Shown here one piece after another: positions 8,914 to 18,149 of a stretch of DNA of 64,000 nt. Position numbers and translations under genes: made by a program. This stretch comes from Eubacterium sp. An11. GTDB lineage: Bacteria; Bacillota; Clostridia; Lachnospirales; Lachnospiraceae. The notes under the pieces are model-generated. The model was not told the origin of the DNA. It worked only from the letters and a program-made list of their open reading frames with translations, and did no database searches. The DNA is taken from positions 62,001 to 126,000 of the forward strand of contig NZ_NFLV01000006.1 in NCBI RefSeq assembly GCF_002161065.1. The letters are read 5' to 3'. Positions within the stretch are counted from its first letter, which is position 1. Each line of letters begins with the position of its first letter.

Positions 8914-10044
8914 ATGATTAATTTTAATATTCCGCCTTGTGCGCCGAAAGCGCCTGAATATATGGCTCAGGCAATCAAGAATCACAAAATCAGCGGAGAC
9001 GGTGCTTATACCGCCCTCTGCAGCCGATGGATCGAGGAACACACCGGCACAGCGAAGGCTCTCCTGACCACCTCCTGCACCCATGCGACGGAGATGGCCG
9101 CGCTTCTGGCAGATATTAAGCCGGGAGATGAAGTGATCATGCCTTCCTATACTTTTGTATCCACCGCCGACGCCTTTGTTCTGCGCGGTGCCACCGCCGT
9201 TTTTGTGGATATCCGCCCGGATACCATGAATATCGACGAGACCAAAATCGAGGACGCCATCACCGAAAAGACAAGAGCTATCGTTCCAGTCCATTACGCC
9301 GGCGTCGCCTGCGAGATGGATACCATCATGGATATCGCCGCCCGCCACAATCTCCTTGTCATCGAGGACGCTGCGCAGGGGGTCATGGCAAGTTACAAGG
9401 GCAAAGCTTTGGGCAGCATCGGCGACTATGGCTGTTTCAGTTTCCATGAGACCAAAAATTACAGTATGGGAGAGGGCGGATGCCTCCTCATCAAAGATAA
9501 CGAGAATATTGAGCGGGCAGAGATCATCCGTGAGAAGGGTACCAACCGAAGCAAGTTCTTCCGCGGCCAGATCGATAAATATACCTGGGTGGAAGCCGGC
9601 TCCTCTTATCTGCCAAGCGACTTAAACGCCGCTTATCTCTGGGCGCAGCTGGAGATCGCCGATGAGATTTATGAAGACCGCATGGCCACATGGAACCTTT
9701 ACCATGAGACACTGGCTCCTCTGCAGGAAGCCGGGTATATTGAACTTCCGTTTATTCCGGAAGGCTGTGTGCACAATGCGCACATGTACTATATCAAGGC
9801 AAAGGACCTCGCCGAGCGCTCTGCCTTAATCCGATTCTTAAAGGAAAATGATATTTCAACCGTTTTCCATTACATTCCTCTTCACGACGCTCCTGCCGGC
9901 AAAAAATACGGCCGCTTCCACGGAGAGGACAGATACACGACCAGTGAGAGCGAACGTCTGGTACGTCTGCCGCTCTACTATGGTCTTGAGAGAGAAAAAG
10001 TATTGACAGTCTGCCGCAAGATCAAAGAATTCTACGACAAATAG
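8914..10044 (+). CDS. rffA: dTDP-4-amino-4,6-dideoxygalactose transaminase
   Basis: This PLP enzyme of the DegT/DnrJ/EryC1/StrS family transfers an amino group to dTDP-4-keto-6-deoxyglucose, giving an amino sugar used in surface glycans. The 376-residue product matches E. coli RffA/WecE along its length from memory of that protein, with segments such as PGDEVIMPSYTFVSTA, VPVHYAGVACEMDTIM and IREKGTNRS. The PLP lysine is Lys181 in FHETKNYS. The ATG at 8914 follows AGAAGG at 8901; an in-frame TTG at 8908 is less likely. It leads an operon with a glycosyltransferase and an ATP-grasp gene. No rml (dTDP-sugar) genes are in the window, so the substrate must be made elsewhere. Confidence 0.92.
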   Translation: MINFNIPPCAPKAPEYMAQAIKNHKISGDGAYTALCSRWIEEHTGTAKALLTTSCTHATEMAALLADIKPGDEVIMPSYTFVSTADAFVLRGATAVFVDIRPDTMNIDETKIEDAITEKTRAIVPVHYAGVACEMDTIMDIAARHNLLVIEDAAQGVMASYKGKALGSIGDYGCFSFHETKNYSMGEGGCLLIKDNENIERAEIIREKGTNRSKFFRGQIDKYTWVEAGSSYLPSDLNAAYLWAQLEIADEIYEDRMATWNLYHETLAPLQEAGYIELPFIPEGCVHNAHMYYIKAKDLAERSALIRFLKENDISTVFHYIPLHDAPAGKKYGRFHGEDRYTTSESERLVRLPLYYGLEREKVLTVCRKIKEFYDK

Positions 10045-10155
10045 ATTTCTTCGCCAGGGTGGTCTTTTCCCGAAAAAGAACTGCGTTCTGTGAAAAGCAG
10101 CGATCTTCTTTCGGAGAAAGGCTCCCCGGATCCGACGGCAGCAGGAGGAAACACC

Positions 10156-11169
10156 GTGTTACATTCGATTATTATTCCCTGTTATAAATCATCACAGACC
10201 ATCCGCAAAGTGGTGGAACTGACCGCAGCGGAGCTGGAGAATCTAAATATCTCCGAATATGAGTTTGTTCTCGTGGATGATTATTCGCCTGATGGCGGAG
10301 CCACCCTCGATGAGCTCAAAGCTCTCGCCCGGGATTATTCTTTTGTAAAAGTCATTTCGCTGGCAAAGAATTCCGGCCAGCACAATGCCGTGATGGCCGG
10401 TTTGAATTACGCTTCCGGCGAACTTTTGATCGCCATGGACGACGACATGCAGACCCATCCGTCCCAGCTGAAATATCTGCTGGCGGAGATCGATAAAGGA
10501 TATGACATCGTCTATGGCTACTACCCGGAAAAGAAACATTCCCTTTTCCGGAATTTCGGCAGCTTCGTAAATTACCTCACCGTCCGGATTCTCATTGGCA
10601 AACCGAAGGACATGAAGACTTCCAGCTACTGGGTCATCCGGCGTTTTGTGAGAGACTATGTCATTCAGTACAAGAGCCCTTATACACATCTGCAGGGCCT
10701 GTTCCTGCGGACCACCCGCAACATCAGCTGTATTCCCATCAAACATTTTGACAGGGAAGTGGGTGAATCCGGCTACACTTTCAAGAAGCTCATCCAATTA
10801 TGGTCCAATATCATGGGCTATTCTGTCATCCCTCTTCGGATGGCGACCTACTGCGGATATTTCTTTTCGCTCCTCAGCATTCTCGGTGCTGTGGCTGTGG
10901 TGATCCGCAAGCTTTTAGTTCCGTCCATGGCGATCGGATGGCCTTCCATGATGTGCGCCATCTGCTTTTTCTCCGGAGTGATTATGCTGTTCATGGGCCT
11001 GATCGGAGAATATCTGGGCCGGATGTTCCTGGGAATGAACAAACAGCCGCAGTTTGTGGTCAAAAAGGTTTACGACCATGCGGAAATGTCCGCCTCTGAA
11101 AAGAAAACTGATAATCCGGCGGATATACCTGCCGGCAAAGAAAATGATCCGGAAAACAAAAACATATAA
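10156..11169 (+). CDS. GT2 polyprenyl-phosphate glycosyltransferase (GtrB/ArnC-like)
   Basis: The protein has an N-terminal GT-A domain with VLVDDYSPDGG and the metal-binding MDDDMQTHPSQ, followed by two C-terminal membrane helices (about residues 228-255 and 268-300). This is the organisation of the dolichol-/undecaprenyl-phosphate sugar transferases. It probably loads a sugar onto undecaprenyl phosphate at the inner face of the membrane, and the amino sugar made by the preceding enzyme is a plausible cargo (inference). Translation starts at a GTG seven bases after AGGAGG (10143-10148); an earlier in-frame GTG at 10090 lacks a ribosome site. The 338 residues end in a charged tail. Confidence 0.88.
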   Translation: MLHSIIIPCYKSSQTIRKVVELTAAELENLNISEYEFVLVDDYSPDGGATLDELKALARDYSFVKVISLAKNSGQHNAVMAGLNYASGELLIAMDDDMQTHPSQLKYLLAEIDKGYDIVYGYYPEKKHSLFRNFGSFVNYLTVRILIGKPKDMKTSSYWVIRRFVRDYVIQYKSPYTHLQGLFLRTTRNISCIPIKHFDREVGESGYTFKKLIQLWSNIMGYSVIPLRMATYCGYFFSLLSILGAVAVVIRKLLVPSMAIGWPSMMCAICFFSGVIMLFMGLIGEYLGRMFLGMNKQPQFVVKKVYDHAEMSASEKKTDNPADIPAGKENDPENKNI

Positions 11170-11199
11170 TCAATGCTACCTTTTACAGGAGGGAAAACC

Positions 11200-12381
11200 G
11201 TGACAAAAATAATGATACTGGGGGCTGGCATCTACCAGGTTCCCCTCATTGAAACCGCTAAGAAAATGGGGCTTTATACCATTGTTGTCAGCATCCCCGG
11301 TAATTACCCCGGGTTCGCCCTGGCTGACAAGGTGTATTATGAAAATACTGTAGACGAGGATAAAATTCTTGAGATTGCCAAAAAGGAGCGCATCAAGGGA
11401 ATTGTCACAGCAGGAACCGACGTCTGCATGAAAACTGTCGGCAGGGTTTGCGATGCCATGGGACTCAACGGCCTTTCCTATGAGGCTTCAAAGGTTGCCG
11501 TGGACAAAATGCTGATGAAAAGCAGATATGAGGAGTACGGCGTTCGAACCGCCCGTTTCCGACAGGTATCCTTTGCGGATACCGATATCAAAAAGACGGT
11601 TAAAGAACTTACATTTCCTCTGATTTTTAAATCCGTGGACTCCTCAGGAAGCCGCGGAATCATCCGGGTGGATTCTTTTGAGGAATTCGATTCCGCCGTA
11701 GCTTATGTGAAGGAAAATACCAGAAAAGATTATTTCCTGGTGGAAGAATTCATCGAGGGCGAGGAGTTCGGCGCCCAGGCCTTCGCTTACGACGGCAACG
11801 TATCCTTTATTCTTCCTCACGGAGATTACGTCTACCACGGAGACACCGGCGTTCCTATCGGACATTACGCACCATATAACCTCAGTGAAGAGGTCATTGA
11901 AGATGCGAAGATCCAGCTGCGCCGGGCTGTCAAAGCCATGGGCCTTGATAACTGCGCCATCAACGCGGACTTCATCCTTAAAGACGGAAAGACCTATGTT
12001 CTGGAAATCGGCGGCCGCTGCGGCGCCACTTGTCTGGCTGAACTGGTTTCCATCTATTATGGTTTTGACTATTATGAGAAGATTCTCCGGACTGCCCTGG
12101 ATGAAGATCCGGACTTTACTTTCAAGAAACCGCACACACCGAACGCCAGCCATCTGCTCATGAGCCAGAAAGACGGCGTGATCAAATCCATTCAAAATCT
12201 CAACGAAGATAACGACAATATTTGTGAGGTTCACTTTGATTATAAACCGGGCGATGAAGTCCACAAGTTCCATGTGGGACCGGACCGTATCGGACACATT
12301 ATCACCAAAGGCGAGACTTTGGAAGAAGCCCAGGATCTCCTTTTTAAAGCAATGGATAATATCAAAATAGAAGTGGAATAG
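11200..12381 (+). CDS. ATP-grasp domain ligase
   Basis: The 393-residue protein has an N-terminal Rossmann-like preATP-grasp region (KIMILGAGIYQVPLIETAKKMG) and a central ATP-grasp fold. FPLIFKSVDSSGSRGI contains the ATP-contacting lysine, then come VEEFIEGEEFGAQAF and the metal-binding INADFILKDG...VLEIGGRCGA. The enzyme forms a carboxylate-amine or similar bond through an acyl phosphate. Its place behind an aminotransferase and a GT2 suggests acylation of the 4-amino sugar, which is inference. The GTG at 11200 follows AGGAGG; a preceding in-frame ATG lacks one. Only 30 bases separate it from the GT2 gene. Confidence 0.82.
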   Translation: MTKIMILGAGIYQVPLIETAKKMGLYTIVVSIPGNYPGFALADKVYYENTVDEDKILEIAKKERIKGIVTAGTDVCMKTVGRVCDAMGLNGLSYEASKVAVDKMLMKSRYEEYGVRTARFRQVSFADTDIKKTVKELTFPLIFKSVDSSGSRGIIRVDSFEEFDSAVAYVKENTRKDYFLVEEFIEGEEFGAQAFAYDGNVSFILPHGDYVYHGDTGVPIGHYAPYNLSEEVIEDAKIQLRRAVKAMGLDNCAINADFILKDGKTYVLEIGGRCGATCLAELVSIYYGFDYYEKILRTALDEDPDFTFKKPHTPNASHLLMSQKDGVIKSIQNLNEDNDNICEVHFDYKPGDEVHKFHVGPDRIGHIITKGETLEEAQDLLFKAMDNIKIEVE

Positions 12382-12391
12382 TCGTTCGTTC

Positions 12392-12420
12392 AGGCCAGAA
12401 TATCTGTTCTGGCCTTTTCT
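12392..12420 (+). terminator. Rho-independent terminator
   Basis: A 9-base stem (12392-12400 with 12407-12415) is followed by TTTTCTT and closes the plus-strand sugar operon. Confidence 0.8.
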
Positions 12421-12422
12421 TC

Positions 12423-12503
12423 AAAAAAATCCTTCTCCCTTTTGCAAAACAGAGCAATGGAAAGAGCATTGTCTGTAATCCGCAAAACCGGAGAAGGATT
12501 TTT
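12423..12503. terminator. Long imperfect hairpin between convergent genes, likely bidirectional terminator
   Basis: The outer 14-base arms pair (starting at 12425 and ending at 12503), flanked by A and T runs. Inside, TTTTGC/GCAAAA, ACAG/CTGT and CAATG/CATTG pair in register, giving an elongated bulged stem of about 80 bases. It sits between the converging ATP-grasp and flippase genes. Confidence 0.6.
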
Positions 12504-12541
12504 ATTTTTTCTTTCTGATCATCTATCTGTTGTCATTATCT

Positions 12542-14059
12542 TTATTTTTTCTTTTTGATCATCTTCAGCACCGCTTTCATATCCGGATAGAACATCTTAA
12601 AGGCTGCCAGAGCCACCACAAGGATCACCACATAGCGGATAAACCACGGCACATTGTAAAGTCCCATGGTTGCCAGGTTCACGGCCAGATAGATGAGTGC
12701 GATCTTTACCGTTTTCTTCAGAGGCACGATCACCATACCGGTAAGCTTATGCTCCAGAATGCCCTGCATCAGGAGCAGGACAAAATAGCTGATAGCCATC
12801 ATGTAAGCTGCCGCCATATATCCAAAAAGGGTGATGCCAATATAGCTGATGATCAGGTTGAATATCATGGAACCAATGGTTCCCATGGCCACATACTGGG
12901 TCCGTTTATAGTAGTTCTGTACCGCAGAATAGCTGTAACTGAAGAAACGGAACAGCGTCCCCGTCACCAGCGGAGCCACCAGCCAAACTGCATCCTGATA
13001 CCGCGCTCCTCCCAGGATCAATATCTCTTCCGGGGCCAGCACCACAAGAAGCCAGGACAGGAGTCCGAACATATGCATGACAATGGTCCATGGCTTTTCC
13101 ACCTCATCTGCCTCTTCCCTGGCAATCTTTTCGTAAAGCCACGGAATCCAGGCATTCCAGACGGAATCCTCCAGAATCCACACCACATAGGAAATCGTCA
13201 TAGCGATGGAAAAAATGCCGGCCGATGTGGCTCCCACGATCTTTCCGATGAGAATTCGGTCCGACTGGTTCATGATCTGCACCGATAACGCCTCCGGAAT
13301 CAGCGGAAGACTGAATTTCAAGCCGTATTTCCAATACTTTAAATTGACAAACTTCTTTCCCTGCCACCAGAGAATGATGGCGATGATCGCTCCGCCGATA
13401 ATCTGCGGCAGATAATATCCAATGATCCGCCGGTGTACCAGCTGATCGATGAATCCCTGCACCCGGCCCTGATAGATAAGCACAATGGACAAAATGGTGC
13501 CCGGTATGATGGTGAGCACTGTCGCCGCCGTGCTGAATTTATAGCGCATCACCTGCTTATCCCGTCTCTGGATATACAGCATACTGGTGTAGGTAAACAC
13601 GTACAGGAACATCATATAAAACATCAGATCATCCATGTCGCAGAACGCCAGCACCTGCTTTTTGAAAATCATGCAGATACCAAAGAAAATGGCAATGGAA
13701 ATATACGACAGGGTATGAACACTGGATACATATCCGTTATAGTCATCCGGGAAATCATGTTTTGCCACATCCACACTGCGCCAGAGACACAGGGACATGA
13801 TGGTGTAGGCAATGAGCAGCCAGGATTCATAGGTGGTCACAATACCGTACTGCGCCTCTGACAACAGTCTGGAATAAATCGGCGTCACGATAAAGTTAAA
13901 TCCCCTGGCCAGCAGCTGCGCCAGAATAAAAAAGAAGCCAGAGGTAAAGGCCATCTTATTTAAGGACGCATTTTTATTCTGTTTTCTTTTATTTCCCTGC
14001 TGAATCATGGAGGCGGGAATCTCCTGCCCCCGGGTATTTTTTTCACTTTGTTCAGACAT
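12542..14059 (-). CDS. Polysaccharide flippase (Wzx/MATE-like, MOP superfamily)
   Basis: The 505-residue membrane protein has about 12-14 hydrophobic helices and the typical polysaccharide-export pattern. A cytoplasmic basic start is followed by MAFTSGFFFILAQLLARGFNFI, and the middle contains GLKFSLPLIPEALSVQIMNQSDRILIGK. Such proteins flip undecaprenyl-pyrophosphate-linked repeat units across the membrane. The ATG at 14059 is preceded by GGAGG with nine bases spacing; an in-frame start 69 bases upstream is rejected. It lies 92 bases downstream of the CapK-like gene on the same strand and forms part of the surface-glycan region. The repeat unit it carries is unknown. Confidence 0.88.
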   Translation of the reverse strand: MSEQSEKNTRGQEIPASMIQQGNKRKQNKNASLNKMAFTSGFFFILAQLLARGFNFIVTPIYSRLLSEAQYGIVTTYESWLLIAYTIMSLCLWRSVDVAKHDFPDDYNGYVSSVHTLSYISIAIFFGICMIFKKQVLAFCDMDDLMFYMMFLYVFTYTSMLYIQRRDKQVMRYKFSTAATVLTIIPGTILSIVLIYQGRVQGFIDQLVHRRIIGYYLPQIIGGAIIAIILWWQGKKFVNLKYWKYGLKFSLPLIPEALSVQIMNQSDRILIGKIVGATSAGIFSIAMTISYVVWILEDSVWNAWIPWLYEKIAREEADEVEKPWTIVMHMFGLLSWLLVVLAPEEILILGGARYQDAVWLVAPLVTGTLFRFFSYSYSAVQNYYKRTQYVAMGTIGSMIFNLIISYIGITLFGYMAAAYMMAISYFVLLLMQGILEHKLTGMVIVPLKKTVKIALIYLAVNLATMGLYNVPWFIRYVVILVVALAAFKMFYPDMKAVLKMIKKKK

Positions 14060-14151
14060 TCTTGTTTTCCTCCAATATGTCGCCTGCTTCTGCCGCCTCT
14101 CTGCGTCCCGCGGCAGCCGATGCTTCATCTTCTTCTGTCATATATGCTGGC

Positions 14152-15447
14152 TCAGGCATCTTTTACCTTGCACACGATCATCCGCAGCTTTCCATTTTCA
14201 TCAGGCGGAATGGAATCCATCCATTCATATTCAATCTCAAACGGATGCTTAAACCGGGCATTGAGCTGCTCTGTGAGCTGCTTCTCCACTTCTTTTTCGC
14301 TCAGAGAGGAAACCTCCTTATTCTGTACGCACTGAATATGAATCTTTGAATAAGATTCCTGGATAAAACGAATCTGAAAAATATCCTCGCAGTGGGCGAT
14401 AATCGGGGCAATCTCAAAAAATGTGGTAACCTCCCCGGTCTCATATCGGAAGAAATCATTCATCCGGCCCTGTACACTGGTGATGAACCGGACTCCGTCT
14501 CTCACCTCACAGGTTCCCCGGTCTCCAATGGCGTAATTGATCAGCGGCAGATCCGTCTTATAAAGCGGCGTCACCACAATATTTCCTTCCTTCGCCGGGC
14601 GGTTCTTCTCATCATAAATGTTCACCACAAAGGAATCATTATGCACCACATATTCCTTGCTGTCAAAGAGACGGACCATGGCGGCTCCGGTCTCCGCCGT
14701 ACCGTAGGAATCAATGATGCCCGGTCCCAAAATCTCCGCGAAGAGCTTTCTGGCTGTATCGTCAATCTTCTCGCCGGTCGGACAGTAAAACTTCGGTTTC
14801 GCCAGTTCCACATGGTTCTTCTTGCAGTACAGGCAGATCCTCATGAACTCACTCTTGTTCATATAGAGAAAATCCGGTCGATAAGCGTTGATCTGTTTCA
14901 CGATCTCCGGTTCCGGGTCATACTGGGCCACAAAACCTCTCCTGAGAATTCCAAAATGCTGCAGAAACGTATCGCTGCCTCCGGTAACGCTGTGGGCGCT
15001 CTTGCGGCTCATGGTCTTGCCAAAAAACGGATTGTATCCCGCCGTCATCATGACACGGAACCAGTTCGCCATGTTATAGGCCTTCTCCTTCGGAGAAACC
15101 AGCAGCATCAGCGGTACGCCGGAAGAACCGCTGGTGGTATCATGAAACCAGTCCGCATACTTTGGATTCTTCGCCTCCTCGTTCATCCAGGCCCGGAGCT
15201 CATCTTTAGTAAGGAGCGGAAGCTTTGACAAATCGTCGCCCGTCCGGATATCTTCCGGTTTTACCCCCGCCTTGTCAAAACGCTCCTTATAAAAAGGAAT
15301 CTTATACGCTTTTCGCACGAGCTTGCGCACCCGTCTGTCCTGGGTTTTCATGACTCCCGTAAAATCTTTTGGAATCTTTGTTTTCATTTTAAATAAGTCA
15401 AAAAAAAGCAGTACATTTACCAGTTTTCTCTCCATCTTCTCAAACAT
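14152..15447 (-). CDS. CapK/PaaK-like acyl-adenylate-forming enzyme
   Basis: The 431-residue protein resembles phenylacetate-CoA ligase homologues found in capsule loci (CapK). The N-terminus has LVRKAYKIPFYKERFDKAG, the phosphate-binding loop is TTSGSSGVPL and the adenylate segment is IDSYGTAETG, followed by GDRGTCEV. Members activate a carboxylic acid with ATP. In polysaccharide clusters they are thought to decorate sugars with acyl or amino-acid groups, but no member of this subgroup is assigned here. The ATG at 15447 is preceded by AGAGG. It is followed by the flippase gene. An acid-activation step fits with the ATP-grasp ligase on the opposite strand (inference). Confidence 0.82.
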   Translation of the reverse strand: MFEKMERKLVNVLLFFDLFKMKTKIPKDFTGVMKTQDRRVRKLVRKAYKIPFYKERFDKAGVKPEDIRTGDDLSKLPLLTKDELRAWMNEEAKNPKYADWFHDTTSGSSGVPLMLLVSPKEKAYNMANWFRVMMTAGYNPFFGKTMSRKSAHSVTGGSDTFLQHFGILRRGFVAQYDPEPEIVKQINAYRPDFLYMNKSEFMRICLYCKKNHVELAKPKFYCPTGEKIDDTARKLFAEILGPGIIDSYGTAETGAAMVRLFDSKEYVVHNDSFVVNIYDEKNRPAKEGNIVVTPLYKTDLPLINYAIGDRGTCEVRDGVRFITSVQGRMNDFFRYETGEVTTFFEIAPIIAHCEDIFQIRFIQESYSKIHIQCVQNKEVSSLSEKEVEKQLTEQLNARFKHPFEIEYEWMDSIPPDENGKLRMIVCKVKDA

Positions 15448-15669
15448 AATAACCTCTCTTCTCCTGCGTCCTCTTCATTCATTCCACAGCCCTGACGGTA
15501 ACCGGCCGTTTCCCCGCCGCCGGGCGTTTTCAGACATCTTTACCCATTGTAAACAACCTGGCGGTATTTGTCAATCAATAAGGCTCTGCGCGCTTCCGTC
15601 TTCCCAAAAACAAAATCCCCTGGCAGCAGATTCCAAAAAAGGACCCACCCGCCACGGCCAGATCTCCAA

Positions 15670-15710
15670 AATAAAACAGGCACCCTGCGTGGCCAGGATG
15701 CCTGTTTCCT
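15670..15710 (-). terminator. Rho-independent terminator
   Basis: On the minus strand a 13-14-base stem (15707-15695 with 15686-15673, one mismatch) is followed by TTTTATTTT. It ends the transcript of the small lysine-rich protein. The rest of 15448-15732 shows no gene. Confidence 0.8.
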
Positions 15711-15732
15711 CTTATGGTAAAAGTAACCTCAA

Positions 15733-16335
15733 TTATTTAACAACAATCTTGATTGTTCTTGTACCTTTCTTGAAGTTATCTGTACCTTTAATCTTAACGC
15801 GGATCTTGTAAGTACCTTTCTTGATACCCTTCATCAGAGTAACAACACCTTTTTTGCTTACTTTAACCCATTTTTTAGCTTTTTTGCCCTTAACTTTGTA
15901 AGAAACAACTTTTCCATCGGATTTAACTTTCAGTTTAATCTTTTTGGATTTATTTTTTAATTTTTTAGCCTTGAAGCCTTTTGCAAGTTTCTTTTCTGTT
16001 TTCTTGTTCAGTTTATAAACCGGTTTGCTTGCTTTTGTGATCGTATAAGCGATTGTAGCATCACCCTGATATAAACCGATACCTTTAATCTTTAAATTAT
16101 AGCTTCCTGCTGCTGTAGGCTGCTGTCCGTCGATGACAAAGTCTGTACCTTCAACCAGTTCTTTACCGTTGACAGTGATTTTCAGGACTTCATCTTTGCC
16201 TGTGTACTGGGAAGAAATGTTATAACTTCCGCTGATTGTAGTTTTCACAGGTGAAGATGTTGCAGCAAATGCTGTGGATGGAACCATCAGAGCTACAGTC
16301 ATAGCAACAGCCATAGCTTTTTTCATGTTAAGCAT
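15733..16335 (-). CDS. Small secreted lysine-rich protein
   Basis: The 200-residue product has a signal peptide (about 1-25, ending AFA-A). Residues 28-100 form an Ig-like or MBG-like strand-rich segment (ISGSYNISSQYTGKDEVLKI to YQGDATIAYTITKA), the type seen in clostridial surface proteins. The C-terminal 100 residues are about one-third lysine (KKLKNKSKKIKLKVKSDGK and similar), which would make it bind acidic wall polymers. The ATG is preceded by AGGAGG at nine bases. It has its own terminator and probably its own promoter in the AT-rich 16336-16567. The function is unknown; a wall- or matrix-associated structural protein is a guess based on charge and location. Confidence 0.8.
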   Translation of the reverse strand: MLNMKKAMAVAMTVALMVPSTAFAATSSPVKTTISGSYNISSQYTGKDEVLKITVNGKELVEGTDFVIDGQQPTAAGSYNLKIKGIGLYQGDATIAYTITKASKPVYKLNKKTEKKLAKGFKAKKLKNKSKKIKLKVKSDGKVVSYKVKGKKAKKWVKVSKKGVVTLMKGIKKGTYKIRVKIKGTDNFKKGTRTIKIVVK

Positions 16336-16567
16336 ATCTTTGTTCCTCCTTGTTATACCAAATAAACAGCCGGCTCAGCCACGTCCCCGGATGATTATTT
16401 GTCTTATATATAATTAGCATCCCCCGCCGGCAGGAGAAATCCTCTCATCCCGGCAGAGCATGTAATTACCAAAATACAATCGTCTGAAAATAATTAAAAT
16501 GTGATTTTAAATACAACAAATCCCTCAGGGCAATGACCATACTCTGATCCATGGGACGGAACAGTGC

Positions 16568-17290
16568 TCAGCCTTCTTTCTTTTCTGCGCCATGTCCGCC
16601 ATAATAATCGCTGTAATAATTGCCATATTTGCCGTAGTATTTCTGATAAGCTCTGCTCTTGGTCTCCACACGATTCAACACCGTGCCCAGGAGCCGGCAG
16701 CCTACCCGTTCCAGCTGCTGGATCGACTGTTTCACCAGACGTCTGGAAGTCATGCCGCTTCGCACCACTAAAATGGCGCCATCACAGAAGGAGGCGATCA
16801 GCGCTCCATCCGCCACACTGTCCAGCGGCGGGGAATCAATGATCACATACCGGTAGTCTTCTGCCAGTCTGTCCAGAAGTTCTTCCATTCTCGGATCTTC
16901 CAGCAGCGCTGACGGATTCTCCAGGAGATTGGAAACCGGAACAATGTAACCATTGCTGATATTGGTTTCATATACCACATTCTGATATTCGGAAAGACCT
17001 GACAAGTAATAATCCAGCCCCTGGATCTCCCCTTCACTTTTAAACTCCAGCCGGTCTTTTAACACAGACTTACGCAGGTCCAGATCCACCAGCACAGAAG
17101 GAAATCCTGCTTCCGCCAGCATCTTCCACAGGTGTACGGACACCGTGCTCTTTCCCTCGTTGGGAACACTGCTGATCACCAGTATCTTTTTTGTATTCTT
17201 TCCACAGAACTTAATATTCACACGCAGACGGTTCATGGCCTCTTCTACGGCATAAGGTAAAGCCTGGATATTCATATCAATCTGTTTCAT
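16568..17290 (-). CDS. Tyrosine-protein kinase of the capsule/exopolysaccharide type (CpsD/YwqD)
   Basis: This bacterial tyrosine kinase controls polymerisation and export of surface polysaccharide together with the membrane partner encoded just upstream. Walker A is SVPNEGKST (about residue 42), Walker A' is SVLVDLDLRKS and Walker B is YVIIDSPPLDSV. The C-terminus carries a tyrosine cluster (YQKYYGKYGNYYSDYYGG) that is autophosphorylated in this family. Its ATG overlaps the stop of the Wzz-like gene by four bases, so the two are translationally coupled. It is the last gene of the five-gene operon. Confidence 0.92.
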   Translation of the reverse strand: MKQIDMNIQALPYAVEEAMNRLRVNIKFCGKNTKKILVISSVPNEGKSTVSVHLWKMLAEAGFPSVLVDLDLRKSVLKDRLEFKSEGEIQGLDYYLSGLSEYQNVVYETNISNGYIVPVSNLLENPSALLEDPRMEELLDRLAEDYRYVIIDSPPLDSVADGALIASFCDGAILVVRSGMTSRRLVKQSIQQLERVGCRLLGTVLNRVETKSRAYQKYYGKYGNYYSDYYGGHGAEKKEG

Positions 17291-18132
17291 GCCCGTTTTT
17301 CCTTCCTGATTCTCTTTTTATTCTTTACGCTGTCCTCTTTCTCTTCGCGTTTTTCCAGCTCTTCAAAAATATCGCTGTCCGGAATGGACGTCAGCGGAAC
17401 CACGCCGAAATACTTCTCCATATCTTCCAAGGTGCGGATCGTATCATCCAGCAGATAACGAACCGTCAGATAAGCACAGTAGAGGATCGCTCCCAGCAGC
17501 GCGCCGATCAGCGTGTATCGTGCATAACTCGGAGCCGCCTTCTCATCCGGCAGCTGCGCCTGCTGCGCGATATTCGGAGGATTGGTACTCATGGTCTCCG
17601 GAAGATATTCCACGGAAACCTCCGTCAGCTTGTTGGCAATATTCATGGCCTCCACCGGATCTGTGCTGGTGGCGGTTACATTTAAAATACGGGTATCCTG
17701 CGGATTCTCCAAAGTAACCATCTGCGCCAGATCCTCTGTCTCCATATCAAGATCCAGCTCGTCGATCACCTGATCCAGCACCGGATAGCTGAGCATCAGC
17801 TGTTCGTAATCAGATGTCAGTGAAGTTCCGATATTCAAATCTGTCAGATCCACCACGGAATCATTGGATGCAGATACCACATACATCTTTGCCGTTGCCT
17901 GATAAGTCGGCCGGATGCAGAAAAACGAGAATGCATTGAGCAGCACCGCCCCTGCCAGCAGGCAGAGGATAATATAGTGTATCTTATCCAGCAGCACATA
18001 CGCCAGATCCAGTAAATCGATTTCCATTTCATCTTCCGCATCAGGCAGCGGAACTGCCGTCAGAGTGTGTGAATCTTTCACCACCTCAAGTTCCGTTCCT
18101 GTATCTGTTATTTTTCTGTTTGCAAGTCCCAT
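17287..18132 (-). CDS. Wzz/CpsC-like polysaccharide chain-length and kinase-activator protein
   Basis: The 281-residue protein has two membrane helices (about 52-74 and 203-228) bracketing an extracellular domain typical of polysaccharide co-polymerases. After the first helix comes RPTYQATAKMYVVSAS, a common Wzz pattern, and the domain contains NPQDTRILNVTATSTDP. The cytoplasmic C-terminal tail is strongly charged and probably activates the BY-kinase encoded next. It lies 17 bases downstream of the LCP gene and overlaps the kinase by four bases. The N-terminus carries about 45 extra cytoplasmic residues before the first helix. Confidence 0.9.
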   Translation of the reverse strand: MGLANRKITDTGTELEVVKDSHTLTAVPLPDAEDEMEIDLLDLAYVLLDKIHYIILCLLAGAVLLNAFSFFCIRPTYQATAKMYVVSASNDSVVDLTDLNIGTSLTSDYEQLMLSYPVLDQVIDELDLDMETEDLAQMVTLENPQDTRILNVTATSTDPVEAMNIANKLTEVSVEYLPETMSTNPPNIAQQAQLPDEKAAPSYARYTLIGALLGAILYCAYLTVRYLLDDTIRTLEDMEKYFGVVPLTSIPDSDIFEELEKREEKEDSVKNKKRIRKEKRA

Positions 18133-18149
18133 CTTCTCTCTCCTGTACT

